A stretch of 64,000 bases of DNA from Fennellomyces sp. T-0311 (lineage: Eukaryota; Mucoromycota; Mucoromycetes; Mucorales; Lichtheimiaceae), in NCBI GenBank assembly GCA_025266875.1, contig JALLLT010000079.1, positions 1 through 64,000 on the forward strand. The letters are read 5' to 3'. The notes beneath the pieces were generated by a model. The model was not told the DNA's origin, searched no databases, and worked only from the letters and a program-made list of their open reading frames with translations. This document shows, in pieces, positions 11,167 to 20,240 of the stretch. The position numbers and the translations under genes were made by a program. The first letter of the stretch is position 1. Each line of letters opens with the position of its first letter.

Positions 11167-12576
11167 ATGCATCCTGAACAAGTTCTCGTTGTTGGAGGTA
11201 CCGGAGCTGTCGCACAAGCAACTGTCAAGTCTCTGCTTCGCAATGGTGTACATACTACTATCTTCACGCACTCTCCAGTCAACGTCCAGCAGTTGCTCTT
11301 GCCAAACCAGGAGTCCTATAACAAGCTTTTGACCATTGTCCAAGCCAATTACGATGACTTGACCGCATTTGAGAGGGCACTCGCCGGGCATTCTCGCGTG
11401 TTCTTGCTGTTGGAGGAAGAGGAACTTGCAAACATTGCCGCTATCAAGGCCGCCCTCGTCGAAAAGGCTCGTGCTGCTGGTATTCAACAGGTTCTCGATA
11501 TCTCGGCGCAATCCATTGCACAGGCCAAGCTGGACTCCATTTCTCAAACCGGTGCTGTTCATCGCTTGCTCGATCGTGAACTCTTCTCACGTCGTGGTCA
11601 CAGCCTCTACGGACACGGTCTCTTTGGACACAGCCATTACGGAAACGGCCTTTATCTGTACGACTCATTGCTTGGTGGTCCTTCCCGTCTGTTGTCGAGC
11701 CCTTACTGGGTAGATGCTGAGAGATACCTGAATGCAGAAGCCGTCCGCCGAAAGTTGTTCACCACTGTGCTTGAAGAAAGACTCCACTCCTCCACCGATA
11801 TCAAGAATGCCATAATTTCCGCGATTGTTCAAGACCGTATGCTTCACAAGGATGCCGATTTCATTCTCGGCAATCTCTTCGCCGGCTTATCATACCAAGA
11901 TAGATTGAAGTCGTCTGTTGAGATCAACTCTGCCATTGCCGCCGCGCTTGCTCAAGACAGTACCGTCGACAAATACGTCGATAGTGTGCTCCACAAGTTA
12001 TCTGCTAATGGATTGTTGCACCATGAGAAGATCAAGTCCTCCAGCGAACTTGCAAGTGTTATTGCCCATGCAATTACCCACGATCACACCGTAGACAAGC
12101 ATTTCGATTCCATCTTCCACAACCTCTTCTATGGCCTCTCGCATCACGGACACTTGACTGCTTCTAGCAACATCAGCAGTGTTATTGCTGCTGCTATTGG
12201 TCATGACCGTTTCAAGGATCAGCATGCTCGTGGTACACTTTACGTGTCTTCTGGTGAGGTGACTTCTGCGAACGAATATGCCGACGGTTTCTCCAAGGTT
12301 GTTGATCGCAAGGTTGTCTATAACGGTGTGAACGCCACTGCAGAGGAGCGATTTACCCACTTGGCTCGAACATCCGGTGCTGTGCGAGGTGACATCTTGG
12401 TTGACTTGTTTGGAAAGCAAAGCTCCGTTCTCAACTTACTTCACCACAACCACCATCATCATTCGCTGTCTGAAATTTTGGGCCGCCACTCGCAAGATGT
12501 GTTCGAAGAGTCTTACAAGATTATTGTTGGCAAGGAGCTTAGTGCACAGGGTCGACGATACGTGTGCAAGCTTTAA
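11167..12576 (+). CDS. NmrA-like NAD(P)-binding protein with four internal ~42-residue repeats
   Basis: A single uninterrupted frame of 469 aa. Residues 1-120 form a Rossmann fold of the NmrA type: VLVVGGTGAVAQATVKSLLR (dinucleotide motif), then ANYDDL..FERALAGHSRVFLL and AAGIQQVLDISAQS. Instead of the usual middle part there is a Gly/His/Tyr-rich linker (about 135-165), then four tandem repeats of 41-42 residues (about 206-358). The C-terminal part resumes the NmrA pattern (LYVSSGEVTSANEYADGFSKV). Each repeat resembles the NmrA segment S-x-D-I-x-x-V-A-A-x-L-x-D-x-x-K-H seen once in the neighbour at 14148 (SPNDIGTLAANVLQDP). So the unit looks like an amplified piece of the fold. NmrA-like proteins are redox-sensing regulators or atypical dehydrogenases; the Tyr/Lys pair of active SDRs is not evident. 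A TATA box lies about 80 bases upstream. Confidence 0.85.
   Translation: MHPEQVLVVGGTGAVAQATVKSLLRNGVHTTIFTHSPVNVQQLLLPNQESYNKLLTIVQANYDDLTAFERALAGHSRVFLLLEEEELANIAAIKAALVEKARAAGIQQVLDISAQSIAQAKLDSISQTGAVHRLLDRELFSRRGHSLYGHGLFGHSHYGNGLYLYDSLLGGPSRLLSSPYWVDAERYLNAEAVRRKLFTTVLEERLHSSTDIKNAIISAIVQDRMLHKDADFILGNLFAGLSYQDRLKSSVEINSAIAAALAQDSTVDKYVDSVLHKLSANGLLHHEKIKSSSELASVIAHAITHDHTVDKHFDSIFHNLFYGLSHHGHLTASSNISSVIAAAIGHDRFKDQHARGTLYVSSGEVTSANEYADGFSKVVDRKVVYNGVNATAEERFTHLARTSGAVRGDILVDLFGKQSSVLNLLHHNHHHHSLSEILGRHSQDVFEESYKIIVGKELSAQGRRYVCKL
11782..12240 (+). repeat. Four in-frame tandem repeats inside the NmrA-like gene
   Basis: Units start near 11782, 11905, 12031 and 12154, giving spacings of 123, 126 and 123 bases. 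Each encodes a pattern like L-x-S-S-x-(D/E)-I-x-x-x-I-x-x-A-x-x-x-D, followed by D-K-x-x-D-S-x-x-x-x-L. They are diverged in DNA but clear in protein. Copy number may vary between strains. Confidence 0.8.
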
Positions 12577-14147
12577 GCTTCTTTATCGATAAAAATTCAC
12601 TTGTTGTAATAATACTTTCTGCATGCTGACTACTTAAATTCAATAAAAACGACCGCTTTTCGTTTTGTTAACTCTCAAAAGATTTATTTACTATTGGTTG
12701 GCAGTTTCTTATCATATATCTAAATATTCACGTATATACATTATAGGACAGCCAGAATGAGTAGCACCGTATTATATCCAGCGTACCGCGTACTTCAAAA
12801 GCACAGCCCACTGCTAATTTACCATGGCAACGTATATAGTGGTTATTATATATAGTGCACGCAAAAGAAAAATGAGTGGTGGTCAAGTCTCTGGGTCGGG
12901 GTTCGACGAATGGAACTTGAGAATAACCTTTTTGTATATTCCACCATCCAACTGGTGATTAGAATAACTTGGTCTGTGAAACTAAAGTTTATTTTCTGGT
13001 ATGTTTGGGCTGCACAAAAACCAACTGGAACTAATTTGAGCAGCTTATTCTTGGCATTATTTGAAGGAAGGTGCAAAGATTAGCTGTTGATCACATTTCT
13101 ATAGTAATCTGTGCCATTACCAGAGCGAATTGCGTATCCAGTACATGTGGTCAATAACCTGACCACGGATCGTAAAGAAGATCTGACCGCTAACTTTGCT
13201 TCCCATAGTGCATCTCGCAAAATGTTGTGCATACTGCATCACCCCTCCCTACTACGACACTATGTCCAGTTGCACCTGTACCAATTCAGGTACCTGCACC
13301 TATAGCACAGTGGACCTCACAGCAACCGAACAACAGCAGCTATACCCTGCATCTTACCATCGTATCATCTACCACCAACCAGATCAACAGATGATAATCT
13401 AAGATGCCTCCCACCGAAGACCATACACGGGCGCAAAAAGTATTGTTCATAAAGGCAAAGGACTTTCATGCCAGGTATTTATTTGTTATTGTTATATAAG
13501 CGGGTGACATTTTACGCATCTGAAATGCTGTATCCCGGGACGCTCATCTACACTATATTATACTCTATACCTTGTGTTGGCGTTACATATCAGATTTACT
13601 ACATAGAATTCGTCGGTTGCTTCACTATTTGAGCAATTTTCTTTCATGCTAGATATACTCAACTAAGTATGAGTAATGTAGTTCACTACAAATAGTCTGA
13701 CATAATTACATTTTTTTGAAAGGCCCATATAGTAAGCCCTTTCGGCGCCCACTATAGGACCCTCCAAAAATGATTCGAGCAGACCCAGACAAGGATATCG
13801 GAAGAGCATTCCATTATTCCCTGCTCGGTAAATCCATATAAGAAACTGAGATAAAAAAAGCATGAAATACCATAATGATTTAGTAGACATGGTGCATAAC
13901 TCGTGTGGTTGTGGCTCTGGAAGTTGTCTACATAAGTGGAACCAATATTTGATAATCTGAGAATTGAACCCAAATGAGGAAAAAGCTTACGCCAACCTTG
14001 GTCTAAACAACCAAACATGACACGGTGCCGGTTAATTTACCTACCGAAAATATTTGTGTGCCACAGACTCCGATATTTTACAGAAAGGCGTTATATAAAC
14101 GCAGATCACATACTAGTGGGTGCCATCGCTACTGAAATCTCCATAAT
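12577..14147. other. Intergenic stretch between the two NmrA-like genes
   Basis: It carries the 3' end of the upstream gene, with AATAAA near 12640 as a likely poly(A) signal, and the promoter of the downstream gene. A weak small open frame (13262-13402) is listed separately. Otherwise nothing is recognised. Confidence 0.5.
13262..13402 (+). CDS. Possible small Cys/Thr-rich peptide
   Basis: A 46-codon frame begins MSSCTCTNSGTCTYS and continues with a Gln- and Tyr-rich tail. The C-x-C...C start faintly recalls fungal metallothioneins. There are only three Cys, no recognisable homologue and no strong promoter, so chance is the main alternative. Low confidence. Confidence 0.2.
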   Translation: MSSCTCTNSGTCTYSTVDLTATEQQQLYPASYHRIIYHQPDQQMII

Positions 14148-15038
14148 ATGGCAACTGAGAAGATTTACATTATCGGTGGTACCGGAAACGTTGGAACACG
14201 TACCGTCAAGGATCTTTTGAGGAACGACTCTGTTTCCTTGACACTATACGGTCGCTCTCCCGAGAAGATCGAGCGACTGTTTGGCAACCCATCCAATCTC
14301 ACAGTGGTTCAAGGCGACTATTATGACCTCAAGTCATTCGAAGAAACCATTGTCGGCCACACACGGTTGTTTCTCCTGACTTATGATCCCGATATGCATG
14401 ATTCTGAAAGAATTGGTACTGAAATTGCAAAGACGGCCTATGCCGCAGGTGTCAAGCAGATCGTATATGTCTCCGGTGCTTGGGCCGGTTTCCCCTGGCG
14501 CACCTCACTCATTGGTAGCGTCGTATATAACACTGAAGGAGCGATTCAAGCGATACCAAACCGTGGTGCCTTTGTTACCCTTCGTCCTTCCATCTTTATG
14601 TCAAACCATTTTTGGATCGAAATCCACACAATCAAGGCGGCGAACTTAATCACGTCTACTCTGGATGCTGATACCAAGGAGCCATGGATTTCCCCCAATG
14701 ATATTGGTACGCTTGCTGCCAACGTCTTGCAGGACCCGATCAAGAAACATGCTGATGCAGTTTATGAGATGTACGGCGATGTCAAGTCTCCCAAAGAGCG
14801 TGCTGAAATCCTCACCAAGGTGCTTGGCAAAGAAATCCAGTTCACACAGATCACTGACGAGAAGTGCTACGAGTACCTAACGAAGGAGGTACATATGGAG
14901 CATCTCAAGGCATATGATCTTTTGCAGTACTTTTGGAGCAGCAATATCAAAGTGACACCGGGATTGTCGCTTCTTCTAGGACGAGAACCTGAAACTCTCG
15001 AGGAGTGGTTTACACAGAACAAATCGGCGTTTCTTTAA
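14148..15038 (+). CDS. NmrA-like NAD(P)-binding protein
   Basis: An intronless frame of 296 aa. The start is at ATG 14148, just before KIYIIGGTGNVGTRTVKDLL, the Rossmann dinucleotide motif. Further family blocks are QGDYYDLKSFEETIVGHTRL, AGVKQIVYVSGAW, a LRPSIFMSNHFW block and SPNDIGTLAANVLQDP. The length is normal for the NmrA/TMR family, whose members bind NAD(P) and act as redox-responsive regulators or reductases. It is a paralogue of the protein at 11167, with matching order of motifs, but lacks the amplified repeats. The pair probably arose by tandem duplication. The substrate or partner cannot be inferred. Confidence 0.88.
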   Translation: MATEKIYIIGGTGNVGTRTVKDLLRNDSVSLTLYGRSPEKIERLFGNPSNLTVVQGDYYDLKSFEETIVGHTRLFLLTYDPDMHDSERIGTEIAKTAYAAGVKQIVYVSGAWAGFPWRTSLIGSVVYNTEGAIQAIPNRGAFVTLRPSIFMSNHFWIEIHTIKAANLITSTLDADTKEPWISPNDIGTLAANVLQDPIKKHADAVYEMYGDVKSPKERAEILTKVLGKEIQFTQITDEKCYEYLTKEVHMEHLKAYDLLQYFWSSNIKVTPGLSLLLGREPETLEEWFTQNKSAFL

Positions 15039-17225
15039 GCTAGAAGAAGTGTTCCTGCCTATTATCACGTTAGGAGATACTATCTTTAAGTGCCAATAAA
15101 GGTCCAGTATCCATTATCACTCTTCGCTTGGTAGTTGACATAAGCAGAATGTTTCCGAATGTTGTATTGCACTGAGCAGATAGACGGAAGTGCTGGCACG
15201 AAGACAGAACATATTTCTAAAGGAAGTCAAATTGTGATTGAGCGCAATGTTTAGAGGTATTCTAGACGATTGTATTTCTCATTTTAGAAAGTATAACCAT
15301 TGCAGTGGGGCAATGGTAATGAGGAAATGTTAAAGAGCTCGAAGCTTGAAGCCTGCCCAAAAAGGGAAAGCGTGCCAAACTCAAATTAGCAGCACAGATA
15401 TCGACTGTGATCTCACGAAAAAAGTTCACGCTGTTCATATGACCCGTGTAACGTCAATGACAATAGCGCTTATTACTGCGTTCACGTGAGTTCGTAAGAA
15501 AAGTTTGACGATCCATTTGTGTGGCAACTACTGTGCCGTATTACATTTACTAATACCGATACACTCTGCAATATGGTACCTTTTCGTTTCCTAGATACAT
15601 ATATGTTGCATAGACCTCTCATCTGACGGGCAAACTCGCGAAGTTACGTCAGTTCCAACTCTTCCACATCACAATTGCACAGCAATAAGTATACACTGAA
15701 GGTATCCTTCGCTCCCATTCTTATTCTGGGAGGTCCTTCGTTCGTTCTATAAACGGAATCTGTACTCTCCTTGCTTCTTGCTTTTCCATGGTTTTTTTTT
15801 CTATACACATAATTTTAGATTTCAGGTACAGTATTTAAAAGCTAAATGATAACACCATATACAAGTATAGCAAAGAAATCCACGTAATTCTTAGTAGTCC
15901 AAACAATATAAAAAAAGGTAAATCAATTGTTGGTCGAATAAAGACATAAAGGAGAGTATAGAGGCGTATGCTCAGCTCTCCAGCCCCATATTATCGTTTT
16001 TCAGATAATGTAAGCAAATCATGACGTGTTACGCGACATACCCACCTGTTTTTGTCCGGGATCCTGTTTACAAAAACGCGTAAATTGAAGACTTAACAGG
16101 AAGTAAGATAGGCAACGGTAATAGACAATATTTCGCAATGCCAAGGGTCATTCAAGATCCAGCAAAATTGTGATTTGGCCTGCGTGCACCATAATGTGTA
16201 ACTGATCAAACTTATGAGTAGTTGCTACACATTCAGAATTACACTACGTGCGCTCCCTTATGCGAAACATTGCCATTCTGTGTATCTGGGGAATCGGGAA
16301 CAAAAGTATAAAGGCGCGTATGCCATATTAAACCTTTTCACATTCTTTTTTTTTTTTAGAAAAAATTGGATACTAGTGGTGGCTACCGCCCGACTAGCTT
16401 TTGTAATTAAGTTACTATGGATACAAAGATAACTACAAATCTAATGGCGTAATTGTCCATCTATCCCTGTGCTACCGGGATATCATGATCATGAGTTTTA
16501 CATCAAGGGTTAAACTAGTCCCTGCGATAAGCAGCTGACGTTGAAGTGCCTGATTCACCGCGATGGTACCTTTTGTTGCTCCCGTTCTCTCAGAAAACGC
16601 TCACTTTCAACAAAAGTAAAAGCCCCTGGTCTTTCTCTTTACAATGAATTCGCAATCTGCTCGACATAACGCTATAACTATAAAAAGCGTAATGCAGATA
16701 TTTGCTGCCACAATCAATCATGCTTGATAGGTATGAAGTAAACAGTTTAAATTAATGCAAGTGCTTTCGTTCTGTTGTATAAAATGCAAAAAGCGCTTCT
16801 ACCCCCCGTTTGCCGCATACCAAGGTATTTCACCCCTTTATCATCTTCCCACCTTTTAGTACTACTTGGAAACTTCTTTTGCATAATGAGTAGTTTTGTT
16901 GCTCAGCTTGTACTTTTGCTATTTACAAGACAAGACGCGCTACATATCTAAAAGCCACTTGTTCGAGTAATACCGTTCGAGATATAGAAAAATAAGTCGT
17001 TCCATTACGATTACAAGTCTAAACCAATCTTTCCAAAAGTTCTTTGGATGCGCCACTCCATGTCGCCTCTGAAAGCTCAGATAGGGAGATGCCAAGTAGG
17101 GGAGTAACTGAGAAGAAATAGGATGAAATCGAGGAGACACGCACGTTCGACAGTCATGGATCATGATAAATAGACGCAGAAAAGCAGCAGCACTTTTCTT
17201 TTTTCCATTCTATATTCAGTACATC
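15039..17225. other. Intergenic stretch, no recognisable gene
   Basis: About 2.2 kb. AATAAA near 15095 probably ends the NmrA-like transcript. No convincing coding frame, RNA gene or repeat was found. Confidence 0.5.
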
Positions 17226-18365
17226 ATGAAGGTACAGAGATAAGGCACAGTAACAACGCCAAGTCCTAATTTGATTGCTTTCAAGTTATCTGTCTGTGCC
17301 TCTTTCCTATTGGGACTATCCATGTTGGCTCCCGCCACTTTGGCCGATACGGAGTTCTTTAATACACCTGCTCCAGGATCTGTTTACCGTCCAGGATCCC
17401 GAATTGTTTTCTCACTTGACAAGGTTTCGGATGACTCAGACAAGGTCACCTATGCCAAGCTGTACAGACATGAAGAAATCGCCAGCAAACGGCCAACTAT
17501 CAAAAAGCCTGCTCCGAAGAAGGATGACAACAACGACAATGACAATGATAACAATAATAACGACAACGATGATGACGACGATGATGATGAAGACGATGAT
17601 GATGATGATGAAGACGACGACGACGACGACGAAGATGACGATGATGATAACGACGACGACAATGATAATGACAATGACAATGATAACGATGATAACGACA
17701 ATGATAACGACAATGATAATGACGATGATGATGACAACGAGGATGGCGATACGTCAAAGTAAGTCAAAGATAGATACTGGACGGATCGAGTCCGGAACTC
17801 ATACTCCACTCTTTACGTTACCAGCTTGACCTATATTAAAACTTTGAAGACAATCTACGGAGCCAATCTTGGTGATGATAATAGCGACTTTATGTTCGAT
17901 TGGATCGTCGAAGGCATATCTCCTGGCACTTACCATGTCCAAATGGAAGAATACCGAATTGACGAGGATACCAGCGGTAGCGATGGTGACTCTGGTGACC
18001 AAGATGATTTGAACCGAAGCCGGAATTTCCTCATTGTCACAGACAGTATTCCTAATGGCAATCCGCCAGCCCCCCAGAATACACCGGCGGCTGCACCAGT
18101 ACCTGCACGCGAACCGGCCGTCGCAAGCCCACCAGCTGCTGAAAACACACCAGCAACCTACAGATATGATCCACCAACATCGCAACAGTACGTCCCACCA
18201 GTCTCGGGAGTAGTAAGTGCGCCAGTAGGGAGCGCACCACAGCAGCGCGAATCACATACGTCGGTGTATAACACGGAAACGGTGGAGTCGTCATCAGCAG
18301 TGGCAAACAAGGGTCTCCGGAGACGTCAGGAGAAGAAAAACATGATTCGTGCCGCCAAACAATAG
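17226..18365 (+). CDS. Kre9/Knh1-like secreted cell-wall protein with a long Asp/Asn run
   Basis: Three exons (17226-17231, 17286-17758, 17825-18365) join in frame to 339 aa. The first exon is only ATG AAG. Splicing over the 54-nt intron, which has a CCTAAT branch-like site, gives a clean signal peptide (MKLSVCASFLLGLSMLAPAT). The mature start, FNTPAPGSVYRPGSRIVFSL, is the first strand of the Kre9/Knh1 Ig-like domain. The domain resumes after the insert with LTYIKTL..IYGANLG and DWIVEGISPGTYHVQMEEY. Between them lies an acidic run of about 75 Asp/Asn/Glu residues encoded by GAY/AAY triplets. The C-terminal 120 residues are Pro/Ala/Ser-rich with no GPI signal, ending in a basic tail. Kre9-type proteins act in beta-1,6-glucan or general wall assembly; the role here is inferred. 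Without splicing the first exon, no ATG precedes the signal peptide. Confidence 0.82.
17521..17748 (+). repeat. (GAY/AAY)n trinucleotide low-complexity run in the Kre9-like gene
   Basis: About 76 codons are almost all GAT, GAC, AAT, AAC or GAA. This is an imperfect trinucleotide repeat likely to vary in length. On the other strand it reads as a spurious Ser/Leu run. Confidence 0.9.
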
Positions 18366-18449
18366 ATCTCCCTATCTCCCTTTCTTATCTCCCTACACAC
18401 ACAGTTAAAATTCCCCGTGGATAGGTCTTTATTATTGAAGAAATAGTGT

Positions 18450-18885
18450 CTAGTGATGCGATTCGGGCTGTAGAGGTCCATGTTAATATCTATCTTTGAA
18501 TGAATAACTAATAAAAAACAAAGAGCACTTACAACAAGAGGAGGAAGGTTGCGTTCCCACTTGGTACCCTCGGGGCCCAAAGGCACTGTACAAAGCAGTA
18601 TGAGTTACATCCATATAACGCGATTAAAATCTGGAGGCTCCACTTACACTTGTAGGGATCGGGGTGAGCCCAGGCCTGGAGCTCCTTTTCGGTATTCTTC
18701 AACAGCTGCTGGATTTCTTTGGGGTTGGTGACATGCTTGTTGCGTTCGAACTGGGCACGAATGTCCAATGCCTTTTGGCGCCACAAATCGCGTTGAATGT
18801 ACCAGTCAAGAGACAGCTTAAGCGAGCGCTTGTACAGGGACTGGACGTGGAGTCGATGTGCGTTTTGGAACGTGGCTGCTGACAT
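18450..18885 (-). CDS. NDUFB9: Complex I accessory subunit NDUFB9 (B22, LYR family)
   Basis: Exons 18885-18648, 18585-18533 and probably 18467-18450 give 102 aa. The start is the Met of MSAATFQNAHRLHVQSLYKR; the LYKR matches the LYR motif that marks iron-sulfur/acyl-carrier-linked mitochondrial proteins. It is followed by SLDWYIQRDLWRQKALDIRA and FERNKHV. The end of exon 1, HPDPYK, and exon 2, GPEGTKWERNLPP, correspond to the conserved proline-rich tail of B22. The protein belongs to the membrane arm of NADH:ubiquinone oxidoreductase. The first intron is clear (62 nt, GTAAG..CAG). The last exon (five codons, PESHH) is chosen because a CTCTACAG acceptor keeps phase; it is the least certain part. 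The gene is divergent from the Mpv17-like gene. Confidence 0.85.
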
Positions 18886-19408
18886 TATGTTGGACAAAGC
18901 GAGTCTGTTTACGGATTTCGATTTTGTTATACGGGCATTTCGTCACAGCCAGTGACTGGCTTATCGCCTGGTAGCCATCTGCCTTTCTTCCGTTGCACAG
19001 ATACAAATGGATGATACAAACGTCCAGCTCACGTTAGATCTTGGCACCAAAGCACTTGTGCAATTAGGGCGTCCCCATCGGATCCAGTTAATGTGGGATC
19101 TTGGCCCCAATGTCACCTTGGCGTGCAAGTACTTGGCTGGGTCGCTGCTGATCTGGAAATCGCTCGAGGTAAGTAAGAATGACGTTAATGGAGGTTGTCA
19201 TATCGACGCAAAGTGTTGCCCTAGTCTTTCACAAAGGTTCTGGTTGCTTGGATATCGCGGGGGCGCACACCACCCAACAAATAAAAACGCTACTCGTGAC
19301 TTTTTTGAAATCGGTCCGATTGCTTTTCCCTTTGCGTGCATGCATATATATTTTGTGAGCTTTTTCCCGGTTTCTCCCTGACTTCCTTCTGTCTTTCCTT
19401 CTTCTTAT
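18886..19408. promoter_or_regulatory. Shared upstream region of NDUFB9 and the Mpv17-like gene
   Basis: About 520 bases lie between two divergent ATGs. A frame opening at 19007 runs on the plus strand to a strong donor-like GTAAGTAAG at 19168 and could be a 5' leader exon of the Mpv17-like gene. It shows no family similarity. TATA or CCAAT signals are not clear. Confidence 0.4.
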
Positions 19409-20127
19409 ATGAACTCGCTGCGAGCACTCGGCAATGTGTACAATCGATCCTATAATAAGCGGCCTATCACCACGCTTTGTATCACCAACGGAATTCTCGG
19501 AGCATTGAGCGACGGTCTTGCACAGGCGATCACTTACCACGACACTCATGCACGCCAGCTGCCTGAACAGCTACAGCAGCACAAAGAGCAATGGCCAGAA
19601 CAGCCAGCATATGATCCGAAACGAACACTTCGATTCGCGCTGTACAACTTTTGCGTTGCACCGCTTGTTGGAGGATGGTATATGGTTCTTGACAGATACT
19701 TCCCCATGCCTGCAGTGGGCAAACCAGGCCGTGACATCACAACGCTCAAGCGCATGGTACGCTCTTTGACATTTATGGATTAAGTTGTGTTAAGTCAGGG
19801 CTTTTTGTCCAGATCACGGACCAGACGCTCTTCGCTCCGACGAGTCTAGCCATGTTTTTTACTACCATGGCATTGATCGAGTCGGGCAGCTGGCAAGGCG
19901 TACGCGAAAAGTTTCGGGACGCTTACCAGCCAGCACTCATCGCCAACTATACGGTGTGGCCCGCCGTTCAGCTCGTCAACTTTAAACTGATGCCGCTGCA
20001 GTACCGTCTGCCGTTTGTGAGTTCGCTGGGTATTCTATGGAACGCTTATCTCAGCTGGATCAACCATGCGTCCACCGAGGAAGAAAAGGTGATCGAGGAA
20101 CAGCCTCAACATAAACAGCTGGCGTAA
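19409..20127 (+). CDS. Mpv17/PMP22-family membrane protein
   Basis: Two exons (19409-19756 and 19813-20127) with one 56-nt GT-AG intron give 220 aa. The start MNSLRALGNVYNRSYNKRP is followed by the family's N-terminal block (TTLCITNGILGALSDGLAQ). Next come the motif RTLRFALYNFCVAPLVGGWY and the C-terminal signature (W-P-A-V-Q-L-V-N-F-K-L-M-P-L-Q-Y-R), which is diagnostic. About four hydrophobic segments are seen. Members such as yeast Sym1 and peroxisomal PMP22 sit in the inner mitochondrial or peroxisomal membrane and form channels. Which organelle applies here cannot be decided. An extra charged insert (about 45-68, Gln/Glu-rich) is longer than in short family members. The gene converges with LYS2, whose stop is 113 bases beyond. 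Confidence 0.9.
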
Positions 20128-20240
20128 TGTTTGCTTTTTTGTATGTGTAAATTACATATAGAGCTTGTGGGTTTATTATAATGCAGACAAAAAAAACGAT
20201 ATGGGATAATATACATGTGCTTTTTAACTCTATAAGTCGT

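Noticed and set aside
12880..12920. GGGGTTCGACGAA as a possible tRNA B box
   Set aside because: It has no matching A box or cloverleaf pairing. No tRNA gene could be supported anywhere in the window.
17450..17809. Minus-strand Ser/Leu-rich 119-codon frame
   Set aside because: It is the complement of the GAY/AAY triplet run in the Kre9-like gene and has no motifs of its own.
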